Assembly (NCBI GenBank): GCA_009801085.1
Contig: VNWV01000023.1
Coordinates: 174,344-238,343 of the forward strand
Source of the DNA: Lasiodiplodia sp. COLG20
Lineage: Eukaryota > Ascomycota > Dothideomycetes > Botryosphaeriales > Botryosphaeriaceae
Direction: 5' to 3'
DNA length: 64,000 nt
Part shown: positions 36,715-47,993 of the stretch, piece after piece
Layout of the letters: every line of letters starts with the position of its first letter
Numbering within the stretch: position 1 is the first letter of the stretch
The notes under the pieces: model-generated
What the model saw: the letters and a program-made list of their open reading frames with translations, nothing else
What the model was told of the DNA's origin: nothing
The model's database searches: none
Program-made: the position numbers and the translations under genes

Positions 36715-37712
36715 TTGTTGATAATGTTTGGGCGGCGATTTAAGTATTTTGGCTTTTGCTACTTGCATACGAGACGGCGTTGGGAGCATAGCGGATTCTC
36801 TTGCCTCAGGTCGAGGTTCTTACAGATACCACACTCTTGGACGGTTGGTTGTGGTTACAGCCTCAAAAGTGCTCACTTTCTCACCCCACTACAACCTTTT
36901 AGTATACAGACTAGAATTCTCCGTTAGAAACCAAACCATTCTCACACTCAAAATAAAATAAAAAAAATAATAATTACACAATCTGGTCCAACCACGCTCC
37001 TATCAATCATTCTCAGCGCCAACAGTAATTGACAGGCTCACGCATACGGTGCTGCCTGGTCACCTTTCAGTTTAACAAACATACACAATTAAACCTTAAC
37101 ATAAACCCATCGGCCACCTTGTTCTCGAATACACACAACCCTATAACTAAATCTAACAATGCAAATAACCACACGTTAATGATGTTTTGATCTCATCTAC
37201 ACTTCCTTGATATTTACTCGCTTTACAGAATTTTCAACACTAGAGACTGGGAAAGAAGTAACTCAATGGTGTGAACACGGTACTCCATCTTTTCAAACAT
37301 AAACTAGAGCAATAAAAAACTATCTCTGCAGCCGTGTGACATACAGACGCCTGCACATTTGGTATTTACACATAGGAGAACATAGATCATATCGTTTCAA
37401 TTTTTAATTCCCATCTATCCAAGCCGGCTACTGCTCTGACTTCCTACAACTCCCGCACCCTCCACCGGATCGAGTCACCTTAGCCCACGGGTCTACAGCC
37501 AGTAAGAGGAAGAGAGAACTGAAAAAAAAAAAAAAAAAGCTCACAATTATGCATCTCATTTGTCTTTGACAGAATCCAACCCATCTCTTGCATCGTCACG
37601 TCATAAAATTTCCATCTCAGGATATCACTCTTTTCCCTCGCCCAAACGCCGGTGGATGAATGTGTGCTTTCTTTTGTCCTTTTCTTTACCTTGTCCTGCT
37701 GAAAATCAGGCT
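36715..37712. other. AT-rich spacer between convergent genes
   Basis: About 1 kb between the 3' ends of the transporter and KAE1. It is clearly A/T-rich, with AAAATAAAATAAAAAAAATAATAATT near 36946-36972 and a run of 17 A at 37522-37538. It probably contains both 3' untranslated regions; no gene is seen. Confidence 0.5.
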
Positions 37713-38839
37713 TCAATCACGCCACTTGACGAAGACTTCATCTGTTCTGAATCTTTGGGTGCACGTGGTGTCCTTGAAGGGCATCTTCACGCCTGACTCA
37801 TACGCCAGCAAGCCAGCCTGAGCAATCATTATGCCGTTGTCGATGCAGAAGCGCTCGTCTGTGGCATATACGCTGCCGCCACGATCTCTCGCCATGAGTC
37901 CCATCATCTCCTGCAACCTCTCATTGCAACCTACGCCTCCGACAATTAAAACCTGGCCAGAGCCCACATGGGCCATTGCCCTCTCTGTGATCTCGACCAG
38001 CATGGCAAAAATAGTCTCCTGCAGGGAGAAACACAGATCCGCCGCCGTGATCAGCTCGCCATCTTCTTCGCTGCGTAGCCTCTGGTCTTCGGGCAGACTG
38101 TCGTCGATCTTGGCGGCCAGCTCATCAACGGATGCCTTCACACCAGAGAAACTGACATCCATCCCCTTGACGGCGTAGGGCAGCTCGACGAGATGCTTGC
38201 CCTTTTTGGCGAGCTGCTCGATGTTGTAGCCGGGGGCTGGGTCGTTGGGGATGCGCAGGGTGCGGGCGAAGCGGTCGAGACAGTTGCCGATTGCAATGTC
38301 CAGCGTCTCACCGAAGATGCGGTAGCGCTGGGCGGCGTAGGCGATGACCTGCGTGTTGCCGCCCGAGACATATAGAACGACAGGGTTCTCGGCGCCGGTG
38401 ATGGCGCGGCCCATCTCGATATCTAGTAACGAGCCAGGACGTCAGCAACCGTCCGTTGTCACGAGCAGGGGGTTGGACGCAGCATACGTCCTACACAGTG
38501 GTTGACGCCAATCAACTCCTTCCCCCACATGAGCGACAGCGTGCGCGCGGCGACGGCAACGCTCTGCAGCGGGGCGCCCATGCCGGGGCCCTTGGTGTAG
38601 CAGATGCAGTCCAGGTCGTCGACCGTCACGCCGGCCTGGCGCATGGCCTGCTTGACCAGGCGCACCACCCAGGCGCGGTGGTGTTTGGCGACATCTTTGG
38701 GCAGGAAGCCTTCGCCCGGCGGCGAGTTGTAGGTGTGGCGCAGGTTCGCCAGCACAATGGGCTCCTTGCCCGGGGCGGGATGCGAGATGATGCCCACACC
38801 GAGCTTGTTAGCACTGCCTTCGAGGCCCAGTGCGATCAT
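37713..38839 (-). CDS. KAE1: KAE1/OSGEP, tRNA N6-threonylcarbamoyladenosine synthase subunit (KEOPS)
   Basis: Two exons, 38839-38488 and 38422-37713, with a 65-base intron (GTATGC...TACTAG); 353 residues. The start at 38839 gives the canonical N-terminus [16 protein letters not shown]; upstream in-frame codons to 38905 are not family-like. Metal-binding histidines appear in KHHRAW and in NHCVGHIEMGR, the last formed across the splice junction. Nucleotide-binding motifs include [10 protein letters not shown] and [11 protein letters not shown], and the C-terminus has [10 protein letters not shown]. The enzyme transfers threonylcarbamoyl to A37 of ANN-decoding tRNAs, with KEOPS partners elsewhere in the genome. 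It shares a 234-base divergent promoter with the RKM4-like gene. Confidence 0.96.
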
Positions 38840-39073
38840 GGTGCTGGCGGGGCAAAATGCGAGGAGGGTGGTTAGAATTGATATCGATAAGATTGGCCCG
38901 AGCATGAGCTGTCGGGAATAATGGTGCGTCCGGCCCTAGTGGGGCGCTAGCCGGCTTAATAGACAGTCTGTGTGCGTGCGTGCTGCTGCAGGAATATTGT
39001 CTCCCGCCTACTCCACCACTCTCTTCTCGCCTCACTCACGGCACCTTCTAGTCTGCGCTTCGCTCCGGGAGAA
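38840..39073. promoter_or_regulatory. Short bidirectional promoter, KAE1 / RKM4-like
   Basis: Only 234 bases separate the two divergent ATGs, the tightest head-to-head pair in the window. No clear TATA box is visible. Confidence 0.55.
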
Positions 39074-40606
39074 ATGGCGCTCCAGGATGATTTCCAGGAA
39101 AGGTCTGCAGCCTTCATGCGCTGGCTTCCTTCCGCCTCCGCATCCGTTTCCGACAAGGTCAAACTGGACGACCTGAGGCACCGTCGCGCTGGCAGAGGTC
39201 TGGGTATGTAGGGATCCGTTACCCCTCTCTCGAGCCCTCCGCTTTCCCGCCCTCGCCGCACGTCCAGACCAGACGCTAACTGCTCCCTCTCCAGTCGCCG
39301 TGCAGGACATCCAGGAGGGTGAGGTGCTCTTCGCCATCCCCCGCTCCGCAGTCCTCAGCGCCGCCAACTCCTCCCTGTCCACCACCCTGCCCCAGATCTT
39401 TGAGGGACTGGACCCGTGGGGCTCGCTCATTGTCACCATGATCTACGAGTATTTGCGCGGCGATGCTTCGCCGTGGAAGCCGTACTTCGACGTCCTCCCC
39501 ACCCACTTCGACACCTTGATGTTCTGGTCCGACGACGAGCTGGCCGAGCTGCAAGCCAGCGCCGTGCTGCAGAAGATCGGCAAGGATTCGGCCAACGAGC
39601 TGTTCAACGGCAGCGTCCTCCCCCTCCTTCGCCGTCACGCCGACGTCTTCTTCCCTGACCCAAACTCCGCCCAAGGGGTCACTGACGACCAGCTCCTGGC
39701 GCTAGCCCACCGCATGGGCAGCACCATCATGGCCTACGCCTTCGACATTGAGCCCGACCAAGCCACCAAGGAAGTTGATGAGGAAGGCTACGCCTCGGAA
39801 GAGGAGGACGAGGCCCTGCCTAAGGGCATGGTGCCCCTTGCCGACATGCTCAATGCTGACGCCGACCGCAACAACGCACGCCTGCACTATGGCCCAGACG
39901 TCTTGACTATGGAGGCAATCACCGACATCAAGGCTGGAGACGAAATCTTCAACGACTACGGCCCATTGCCACGAAGCGACCTGGTGCGTCGTTATGGCTA
40001 CTGCACTCCTTTTTACGAGCAGTATGACGTTGTCGAGATCCCCACCGACCTCATCGTCGAGTCCTTCAAGGGTGTGACCTCCGATCAGGAGATTGAGGAG
40101 AAGGTGAGCTTCCCGACTCATCCGTACGAACGTTTTGCTCACTTCCAACCGCGCAGCTTGCCTACCTGGAAGACCAAGACCTGTTGGAGACCGGCTACGA
40201 CATTGGTCGCAACCCCGAAGAAGACCCCGCGGCTGTCGTGAGCCCGGAGTTGGGCCTCCTGCTCGCCACGCTCTATCTCCCGCACGCAGACTTCCAGCGC
40301 ATGCAGAAGAAGGGCAAATTCCCCAAGCCGGACCTTACGCCGCAGATGGCTGCCCTGATGCAGCAAGTCGTCGCCAAGCGCATTGCCCAGTATCCCACCT
40401 CCCTTGCCGAGGATGTCCAACGCGTGTCTTCTGGTGCCGATCTGGGCAACGCCAGGAAGGCCATGGCCTATGCGGTGCGCATCGGGGAGAAAGAGATCCT
40501 GGAATCTGCCGCAAAACTTCTGACAAAGCTCGCATCCGATTCGTCTAAGAGAGATGGCGACGACGTCGGTGAGGGCTCGTCGAACAAGAGAAGGAGAGTC
40601 GCCTAA
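39074..40606 (+). CDS. SET-domain ribosomal lysine methyltransferase (RKM4/SETD6-like)
   Basis: Three exons, 39074-39203, 39295-40103 and 40157-40606; 462 residues. Introns are GTATGT...TCCAG (91 bases) and GTGAGC...GCGCAG (53 bases). The split SET domain begins around HRRAGRGLVAVQDIQEGEVLF and ends with ADMLNADADRNNARLHY and the catalytic-pocket motif IFNDYGPLPRSDLVRRYGY. The C-terminal half is the Rubisco-LSMT substrate-binding fold, ending in a basic KRRRVA tail that may be nuclear. An acidic loop (DEEGYASEEEDEALPKG) is inserted in the SET domain. By family the substrate is a lysine on ribosomal protein L42 or a related target; that specificity is inferred from overall resemblance. Confidence 0.88.
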
Positions 40607-41232
40607 ATTAGTGGCAAGCCGTTTTTGGCTGTGGAAAGACTCAAGCGAGAAAGAAGGTGCGAGACCGAAGACGCACAAAGAGAAAATCGGAACATTGAAA
40701 AAGGCTTGATTGACTCGACTCGCCGAGTCGCAGTTGCATTCGGATATGCGTTCTCGCCCCCTCGATGATTGCTCGCCCGTCTGCGTCGACTGGAAAGATC
40801 GCAAAGAAGTGCGCTATTCTACACGGTGAAGGAATCCCAATTTCCGCTTTTCCAACGACTTGCCCATGACCGGACAAAAAAAATCCCCTCCGCATGCCTA
40901 CCCTTCGGCACACCCGTCCGGCTCGCCTGGAACCTCTCGTGCACTAACTACTGTACATAAACAAAAGCCTTCCTTCTTACTGGTCCGGAGAAAAAGCAAA
41001 AAGAATTTTCCTGAGTCCGCTGATTCGACAATGGTATATCCGTCTATCGTTATCGCTTAGGGGGAGAGGTGAGTGGTTTAAGAAGAGGGGGTGACTCGCG
41101 GTTTGCAGTGCCGGTGACTGGGATTATGTTGCATCAGGGGGTGAAGAGCACGGAAATGGTGAAGAGCGGGCGGCATCTCGACACGGCACTTTGGCGGCAT
41201 TATAAGGATGGAAGACCGGACCCTTTCCCGAC
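40607..41232. other. Spacer between convergent RKM4-like and EPL1 genes
   Basis: About 630 bases with no supported gene; it should contain the two 3' untranslated regions. Confidence 0.45.
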
Positions 41233-43128
41233 TCAGCTGGGCCCGTTTGTTATCCTTTGAGGTGTTGGCTGGCCGGCTTGTGTGGGATGTTGCTGCCCCT
41301 GCGCTGCGGCTGCTGCTGCGGCGGCCAGATTCCGCCGCGCCGCTGCTTGCTGCATTGCGGCCTCTCTGGAAACGGACCGATCCATCAGAATACGGTATTT
41401 GATGGCGGCATCAGCGTAGAAGTCGACAGGGATGACGTCATCCTCTTCGTCGCTGTCCCTGTCATACTTGAAGCGCTCTGCTACACGATCGTCAATGTCC
41501 TCATTTGCGGGCCGCTTCAGTCCTCGCCGATCTATCATGAGACGTCCACCACGGCCCGTCCTTCGCCTGAACGATGGCCGTCCAGCAAAGGATTCCTGCG
41601 GCGGAGTGGCATAGCGGACCAGACTGTTTTCGTCGCCGCGCTTTTCAGTCAGGGCTTGGTGCTGCTTGTTGGCATCTGCCGCCTCTTCTGACGATACGGA
41701 TGCAGGAGGCGTTGGCAAATACTCTGTCATGGCGGCACGGAAAGCTGGCTGGCTCTCTTCTTCGAGAGGCGGTGTTATGGCTCGCCAAGTCACGTCCACG
41801 TAGTGTTTGTTCCACTCGCGGTGCTTCTCCTTGTTCGTCTCGATCGAGCGAGTGATTTCATCCTCCCTCTTCGCGAGCTGCTCCTCCAGGGTGACGAGGT
41901 CGTTGTCCAACGGACGACCATCGACACGGGAGAGCTGAGGCTTGGAGACCATACCAGGAACGCCACGCTGTATGGCATTTGGATCGAGCTTCGGCTTCGG
42001 CTTTGGAGCAGGCTACCGACATTGTTAGCATCGCGCCCGATATGAAGGTAAGTGGAAGGGTGAGCCGCACTCTTTGATTGATGAGATCCTCGTCGTCGCC
42101 CTTGATGCCCAGATTGCGCTTGATCTCTTTGACCTCCATCCGCTTCTCGAAGATTAGTCTGTCGTTGACCAGCTGATCTCTCCGTCCATATTCTCGCTGC
42201 TTCACAAAGTACATCAGTTCCCTTGCCTGTTCGAGCTCGTGCCTCAGCTTCTTCAGCTTCTCGGTCACTTGGGCATCTCTGCCGCGAGTCTTGCGAGCCT
42301 GGCGGACTTCACGCCGTCTGAAGCAGACGTACGGGTCCGAGTCATCAGTCTCAAGGTTTGTTTCGAACTTGAGCATCGGCATCAAGCTATGGTTGCCGCG
42401 CTTTAGCCGCTGTTGCTTCCAGTAGTCGTAGATGTCTTTTGCGAACTTCTGCGCGGGATCACTAATGGTCTCATCGAAGCTGTTTTCAAACTCCTCATAC
42501 GGAAGAGCCGGGGGGTTGTCTACAGCAGCGAAGGGCTGCTTCTCCTGCGCCGTGCGCTCGAAGAAGTCAAAAACCTCCTCGAACCAGTCCTCGGTGCACT
42601 GCATGCCGGGGGGCTTTTTCGCGTTCAGAGCCTTGAGGGCAACCTCATCCTCACTCGTCATGCAGTACTGCGTACCTTTGCAGTCTTCGACGGTCGACGA
42701 AAAGCGGATGTACGTGGCAGGCTGCACCCACCGTTTCGGATACACATCGTCATATTTCAGCTTACTCACAGTAGCATCGGGGGTGGGGATGTAGAGCTGT
42801 GAGACTTTGCCGCCAACGGCGGCAGCGTTGATGACGGCTTGGAGATGGTGTTCCTAGGTCAAGTTGGTCAGGGTCCTAACTTCTAAACCGGTAGGCGCAA
42901 CGTGTGATAAAAAGATGGCACGCATCTGCAAGTGAGGTAAGTTGGGAGTGATGATGGGATACTTACTATCTCTTCGCCCTTTTCAACACCAGTCTCAACC
43001 TTGGGGATGTGGCGCTGCGCCTCGTCATCGGCGAGATTCTCGACCTCACTCTCGCGCAAAATGGCTAAGTTCTGCTTGGTAGACAGCTTGCGCTGACGGA
43101 AGCGCTGGCTGGAGATGCGTTGCGTCAT
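41233..43128 (-). CDS. EPL1: Enhancer of polycomb-like protein 1 (NuA4 histone acetyltransferase subunit)
   Basis: Three exons, 43128-42967, 42853-42071 and 42012-41233; 574 residues. Intron 1 is 113 bases (GTAAGT...CCTAG). Intron 2 is 58 bases with an unusual GTGCGG donor but a perfect GCTAAC branch point, and it links LINQR to PAPKPKPKLDP. The EPcA domain is evident: RFRQRKLSTKQNL at the N-terminus, ETGVEKGEEIEHHLQAV, then YIPTPDATVSKLKYDDVYP and EDWFEEVFDFFE. A helical segment with FRRREVRQARKTRG and a charged coiled coil follow, then a Gln/Ala-rich tail. EPL1 anchors Esa1, Yng2 and Eaf6 in the piccolo NuA4 module that acetylates nucleosomal H4 and H2A. Confidence 0.95.
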
Positions 43129-44678
43129 CTTGGCTGCGAGCGAGGCTGAGCGTAGTGATGATTATTTGTTGCTGCAGCCTACAGGCGTAAGGTGAGGCCT
43201 TCCATGTGACGGCAAGAAATTAAAATCAGAAAGTTGGAAAGCAGCCTTGCTTGAGAGACGGCGCTGCGAAGTCAGAAACGAACGAACAGGGCCTGTCGTG
43301 AAGGTGGAATGGTTGGCGCAGTGAAAATACGTAAAAGCCGATGTTTGTTCGCCGGGTTGGTTGCGACGCTGGTGCGCGTTGCGTTGGTGGCCCCGGTGGC
43401 GGAAGAATTGTGGTGCAGAGCCGGACAGGAATTTTTCGGGCGGTCGGGCACCCCCTTGCGAACCCCCCGACTGCGAGCGACGTGGAGGAAAGTGTCGCGA
43501 TGGCCGAGCAACACGTCGCGCGCACGGCGCCTCAACGCGCTGCGATAGCCGAGACTGCACTGTTAGGCAAAAATTCAGTCGCTCAAATGTCGGTTTCCGA
43601 CTTTTCTGAGAGTTTTGCGATGGATTTGGGGGTAGTTCTTGATGAAGTCGGTGTGTTGGGGCGATACGGTGGTTCGCCGGTCGCAGCGCTGCGCAGTGTG
43701 TGTGAGTAGGGGGGCGCGGGCTCGATGGGCGACCGGGCTGGCTTAGGGTGGGCAGGCGCGCGAGCGAGTCGACCGTTTGGCAAGGAACTGGGCCGCGTCG
43801 CCGCCTCTGGCTTCGCTCGCGTCACGTAAGCGATCCGCGCCAAGACTTGATGTCCCCTTCTGGTTGTCGCCCTTCCCAGCCTCTCAGCTTGTGCCCAGCG
43901 GACGCTAAATTCCTTGGTCTCTCACGCAAACTTCAGACAACATCACACTGCTCAGACCTTGCTGCAGCGACGGGTCGCGCCACAGCACCCTGCGCGCAAT
44001 TCTGAATTCCTCACTCCAGGCGAGTCGCTTCTGCAGGAGAGCTCCCCGCAACAGAAAAAGGACCCTGCTGTTCTTCGGCGGAAACAGAACAACAGGTAAA
44101 GATGACGGCAGCATGATGATAGGGAACGGAATGCATCAAGCCACAATGAGAAACGCTAAGGCCTGCAAAGCGACGCGTGCAACCTCGATGCGCTTGTGTC
44201 CTCTTGAGACTCATCTCATCGCCGAAAGGAAAGTTGACAAAAGAAAGTCAAGACACTTACGTTGCAGAGGGATGCCTTCGCGGCCGTTAGCCTTGCTACC
44301 AGGGGTATACGCGCTCGCGTTCTCAATTTCTATATTCAAATGGCATTTAGACAAGAAGCAAATCAATAGCACCGTCGTAGCCTCGTCGTGAAAGCGCCCC
44401 ATTATTCTTCGTTCTTCCGCTTTAAATGCATCATTCGTGACGTCCAGCCACCCTCTAACAGTCCCGAGCGGGTATTCTTTCCTGTTGAGCTGCCATCGGG
44501 TATCTCCGGCGTGTCCATTCAAAGGAACAGCGTCTTGTGGACCGCGGGCTCTGTCGCCATGGCGGTGCGCAACAGCGCCGTCAATCGTGATCAGGTGCCA
44601 CGATCGTCATGCCGGGCTCGCGAGGAAAAATTCTGTAATAATTAGATCAGTGAAGCAATGTTCACACCGAGAAACTTA
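43129..44678. other. Intergenic region between EPL1 and the AMPK beta gene
   Basis: About 1.55 kb. The part next to EPL1 should be its promoter. ORFs of 80-132 codons overlap on both strands (for example 43341-43709) without domain, start-context or splice support. Confidence 0.45.
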
Positions 44679-46366
44679 TTATTCCCCGGTGTCACTCGTT
44701 GGCTTGTACATGATAGTTGTAAGAAACTGTTTCTCGTTAGCAACTGCTGTGTCAGACATCGGCAGTAGAACTGGGTGAACGTGCCTTTCGTTTGTACCGC
44801 GTCGTTGCGCTAGTCGCCAGCACATTATGTTTTATGCTACTTGTGGCGAGATGATTGAGCACAGTGTGGTTGGGCATGTTTAGCACGCTGCTGTCGTCCT
44901 TCATAGGCATGCTGCCGTTGAGAATGCTTTTGCTGAGCATGACAGGGAGAGACGGCGGCGGCGGCGTGGTATTCAGCACCGCACTCGCCCGTGCAAATTT
45001 GCTAGACTCTTCTTCCGCGTCCAGGTCGGCCAAGTACTGCGGGATTACGCAATGGTACTGCTTCGGAGGCGCCGGGGCCACGGGGACAGGGTTGCTGGTT
45101 GCTGCGGCCGGCGTCTCCGGACCCGACGGGTTTGCCTGCGGGATTTGCTGGAGTTCGGGCGACGGAGGCAATATTTGGGGCGGGTTGACGCCTGCAGGAG
45201 CCTGCGCCTCCGGTTTCTCATCCGCCGGACGCTGCTGCCCAGGGATATCGACTGGTGCGGTGGGCTGAGGCTGCTGTGCTTGAGGGATATCATCCGGCGA
45301 TACTTCCAGGTAGTTGACGAGTATGTTGGTGAAGTCGACAGCGGTTGGCAACTCGGAAGAAAGCTGCATCTCGTTGTCAACGAGGAATTTGAGGTGATGG
45401 GTGCCGGGCTGCAGGTGGATCGTGGCAGAGAAAGCATCCTTGTGTTTGCTCGGTCCACTGTAGGCCTCGTCAGTATCTGGTGTAACTCAAGAGCAACCTG
45501 GCGTGAGACATGGGGCAGCATTTGGAGGAAACGCCGCGGTGTCACCAGAAGCATTGGCGCGCTCGCACTTACTTCTTATGCAGTCGAAATTTCTTATTCC
45601 ATCCTGCAAATGTGCCGGTGACGTAGACCTTCTCTCCGGGGCCCAGCCACTCGATGATGGTGGGGACGGTTGGTTGCAGACCGCCCTCGGTGTCGAAGTT
45701 GTCGTCCGCCACATCGTCCTCGTCGGCGGTAGTACTGCTCAGCACCGAGGTGCGGCGGGGGAGCACGCCGTCGATGCTCTCCGGATCGATTGGGGCCGTC
45801 AGATCGGCTGGCGAGATGATGGGCGAGCCGGGCGTGTGGACCTCCTCCTCAATGGGCAGCGGCAGTCGCGGCGGGCGCGTAAAGGTTGCGGCCTGCATGT
45901 GGTAGGCATCCGACTGCGACGACGCGTCGACAGCGTCGGGCGGCGACGACGAGGGCGCGCGGGCGGCCGCCTGCGGCACATCGACTGGCTGGGTGAGGGG
46001 TGAGGGCTCAGCAGGCGGCGGCGGCGAAGGCTCGCGCTGGTCCTTCTCGTGGCTCTGGCCGCTACCCATCCTCTCGAGCGTGGTAATGTCGTGTAGCTTG
46101 AGCGTCGGCGTAGCTACCGAGTGGGCGCGGCCGCGCGAGTCGGGGCGAAGCGGCCTGGCGGCGGTCGAGTGTGCAGTCGCGCTCTCGAGGCTCGCGGAGG
46201 GCGGAGCGGCGCTGGCTTTGGCGTTGGAGAGGGCCTGGATGGACTCGCGGCGACGCGGTTCTCTGCGCACATGGTTCACCGCTTGGTTGCTTATCGGCGC
46301 GGTCGCGTGCGGCGGGCCCTGGGGCGAGCTGGTGCTCTGGCGGGACGACGAGGGGTTGTTGCCCAT
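44679..46366 (-). CDS. AMPK/SNF1 kinase complex beta subunit (Gal83/Sip2-like)
   Basis: Three exons, 46366-45573, 45457-44785 and 44726-44679; 504 residues. Intron 1 (115 bases, GTAAGT...CTACAG) joins KKFRLHK|NGPSKHKDAF inside the glycogen-binding CBM48 domain (about residues 240-325: GEKVYVTGTFAGWNKKF, GTHHLKFLVDN). Intron 2 is a GC-AG intron of 58 bases (AAG|GCACGT, branch GCTAAC, AACAG). Reading through it would end the protein in an unrelated tail; splicing gives the conserved ASC-domain end YKRKFLTTIMYKPTSDTGE. The MGNNPSSS N-terminus fits an N-myristoylation signal, typical of the family. The first 230 residues are disordered. The subunit bridges the catalytic Snf1 kinase and the Snf4 gamma subunit and directs the complex to targets and compartments in glucose signalling. 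Confidence 0.93.
44727..44784 (-). other. GC-AG intron in the AMPK beta gene
   Basis: The donor reads AAG|GCACGT on the minus strand, with a GCTAAC branch sequence 11 bases before the acceptor CAG. Length is 58 bases, like other introns here. No GT donor nearby keeps both flanks in phase. Confidence 0.85.
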
Positions 46367-46824
46367 CGCTCACGCTGTGTCTCGCGGCGCGCGTCCTGGG
46401 GCCGGGCGGCAGCAGGCGGGCAGCGGGCAGCGAGTCCGATCCGAGTCTGCTATGGCGGTGCGGCAGCCAAAGGCGGGCCTCGTCATGGACCTGGGACCTG
46501 GGCGGGCGATGTGCGTGCGGTGCAGCAGTGGGCGGGTTGCGGAGGGCCAGGGCTCGGGCTCGCAGCGGGTCTCTCTGCCCCAGGAGGAGCGCCGCGTCTG
46601 CCGATCGAGCTCCAGGCAATCACCATCCTCCCGCGGCATCCACTCCCGTCCGAAGGCGCCTTGACGATGTGACCGGCGTGAGGGCAGCTCAATTCGCGAC
46701 CTGCTCTGAGGTCATCTGCACCTCCTCGGTATGCTCCCTGGCCCGCGAGCCCAGATGACACCTGACCTATCCAGGCCGCAAGCCCGTTGATCCAAATCCA
46801 ACCACGCTCGTCCCACCGCCCGCC
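46367..46824. promoter_or_regulatory. Divergent promoter, AMPK beta / small membrane protein
   Basis: 458 bases between divergent starts; GC-rich. ORFs up to about 220 codons on the opposite strand run from the AMPK beta gene into this interval and are read as shadows of its biased coding sequence. Confidence 0.5.
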
Positions 46825-47377
46825 ATGGACGATGGTACCGCCCTGCTGCGGGCTGTTCCCTACTATCTGTTCATCCTGCCCATCTCCGCCATCCTGCGCG
46901 CCCTCCTCACCATTCTGTCACCGCTCTACTATGCCCTGCAATTCGTCCTGCTGCCCTTCATCTACCTTGCGCGCTTTGCTTGGCGCGCCATTGTTTTTCC
47001 CTTCGTCATGCTCGCAAAACTCGAGGTAAGCCCGATCCCGTGTGCACCTTCCCCACCCGTCTCCCATCTGATTGCACCGCCAGACTCTTTATGTCTATCT
47101 TGGCGTCGCGGGGATTGTTGGCGTGACAACCGGCGGCATCCTCTACTTCAGCTTCAGAGTGCTGAAGTCTGCCTTCAACCTTGACTCGCCCGAAGAGTTC
47201 TCCGGGGCTACGGCTGCGGAATACAGAGCTGCCCGACGCAAAAAGAAGGCTGCTCAAAGAAATGCCAGCGCTCCTATGCCAATGAACAGCTCGAGCCGAT
47301 TGAGAGAAATTGCTCTGTCCAAAAGGCGAGACCTGTTAGCCCAGACAATCCTAGAAGAAGACGATGCAGACTACTGA
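46825..47377 (+). CDS. Small uncharacterised membrane protein
   Basis: Two exons, 46825-47025 and 47084-47377 (58-base intron, GTAAGC...CGCCAG, phase 0); 164 residues. Hydrophobic stretches at about 11-30, 35-65 and 68-88 give two or three membrane segments. A hydrophilic cytosol-type tail follows, with a basic cluster (AARRKKKAAQR) and an acidic end (LEEDDADY). No signal peptide cleavage site is obvious. I do not recognise the family, though the layout resembles small ER membrane proteins of filamentous fungi. It is divergent from the AMPK beta gene. Confidence 0.75.
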
Positions 47378-47993
47378 AATGAATAATCACGAGCTGCTTC
47401 CAAATCCTACTAGGCTCTTCTGTATGACTAAGACCTAACGGTAGCCCTGGCTTGGAGTTCTTACATCGTCACAAACCATGGAATGGGGCGTGAGCACTAT
47501 TCGTTCCTCTTGAGCTAAGCATCGCGGCTCTCATTCACTTTGGTTGCTCTCTAGCCCGATTATGGCCCGACTTGTGTAGAAGACTTGCTGTATTCGTATT
47601 CGCAATTTATACATTACCTTCTCTCCCGAGGATGCGATCCTGTGCGATGTTATGCAGATGTGCCTTGCAAGTATCACTACTGGTTCTGGTGTGTACCTCG
47701 ACGCGCGCGAACTGATAAGATAAGATGAGATAAGATCTTCGCGAGTCAGTGTCACCATGAGTCAGCACGGACCTGAGCGACTACTTAACGTCCAAGCCAG
47801 ACATCGCCACCATTTCCTTCGACAGCGCAAACAATATTCCTCACCACCGCGACTTCTGGGTCCTCACTAGGTTCTCCACCAAATACTGTCGTCAAAAGCT
47901 CTTTCAACGACAGCTCTAGGCATCAGCAGCACCGACTTCCTCAGCTTGCGCCGCTAACTTCACCCCTCGCAAGCTTTACTCCGTGTCAGAAAA
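47378..47993. other. Intergenic region, KIN17 promoter
   Basis: 616 bases. A dense motif group at 47714-47764 (three GATAAG and one TGAGTCA) is described separately. No gene is seen. Confidence 0.5.
47714..47764 (+). promoter_or_regulatory. GATA-factor site cluster plus Gcn4/AP-1 site upstream of KIN17
   Basis: GATAAG occurs at 47714-47719, 47719-47724 and 47729-47734, and the palindromic TGAGTCA at 47758-47764, about 230-280 bases before the KIN17 ATG. HGATAR sites within 30 bases of each other are the known layout of functional AreA-type sites; TGAGTCA is the Gcn4/Cpc1 core. Confidence 0.4.

Noticed and set aside
37522..37538. Runs of 14-17 A or T (also near 18963, 19231, 29256, 55203) as signs of retroposed elements
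   Set aside because: None is flanked by target-site duplications or by processed gene copies; they fit ordinary untranslated or intronic homopolymers.
43341..43709. 122-codon ORF between EPL1 and the AMPK beta gene
   Set aside because: No domain, an ORF on the opposite strand overlaps it, and nothing upstream looks like a promoter.
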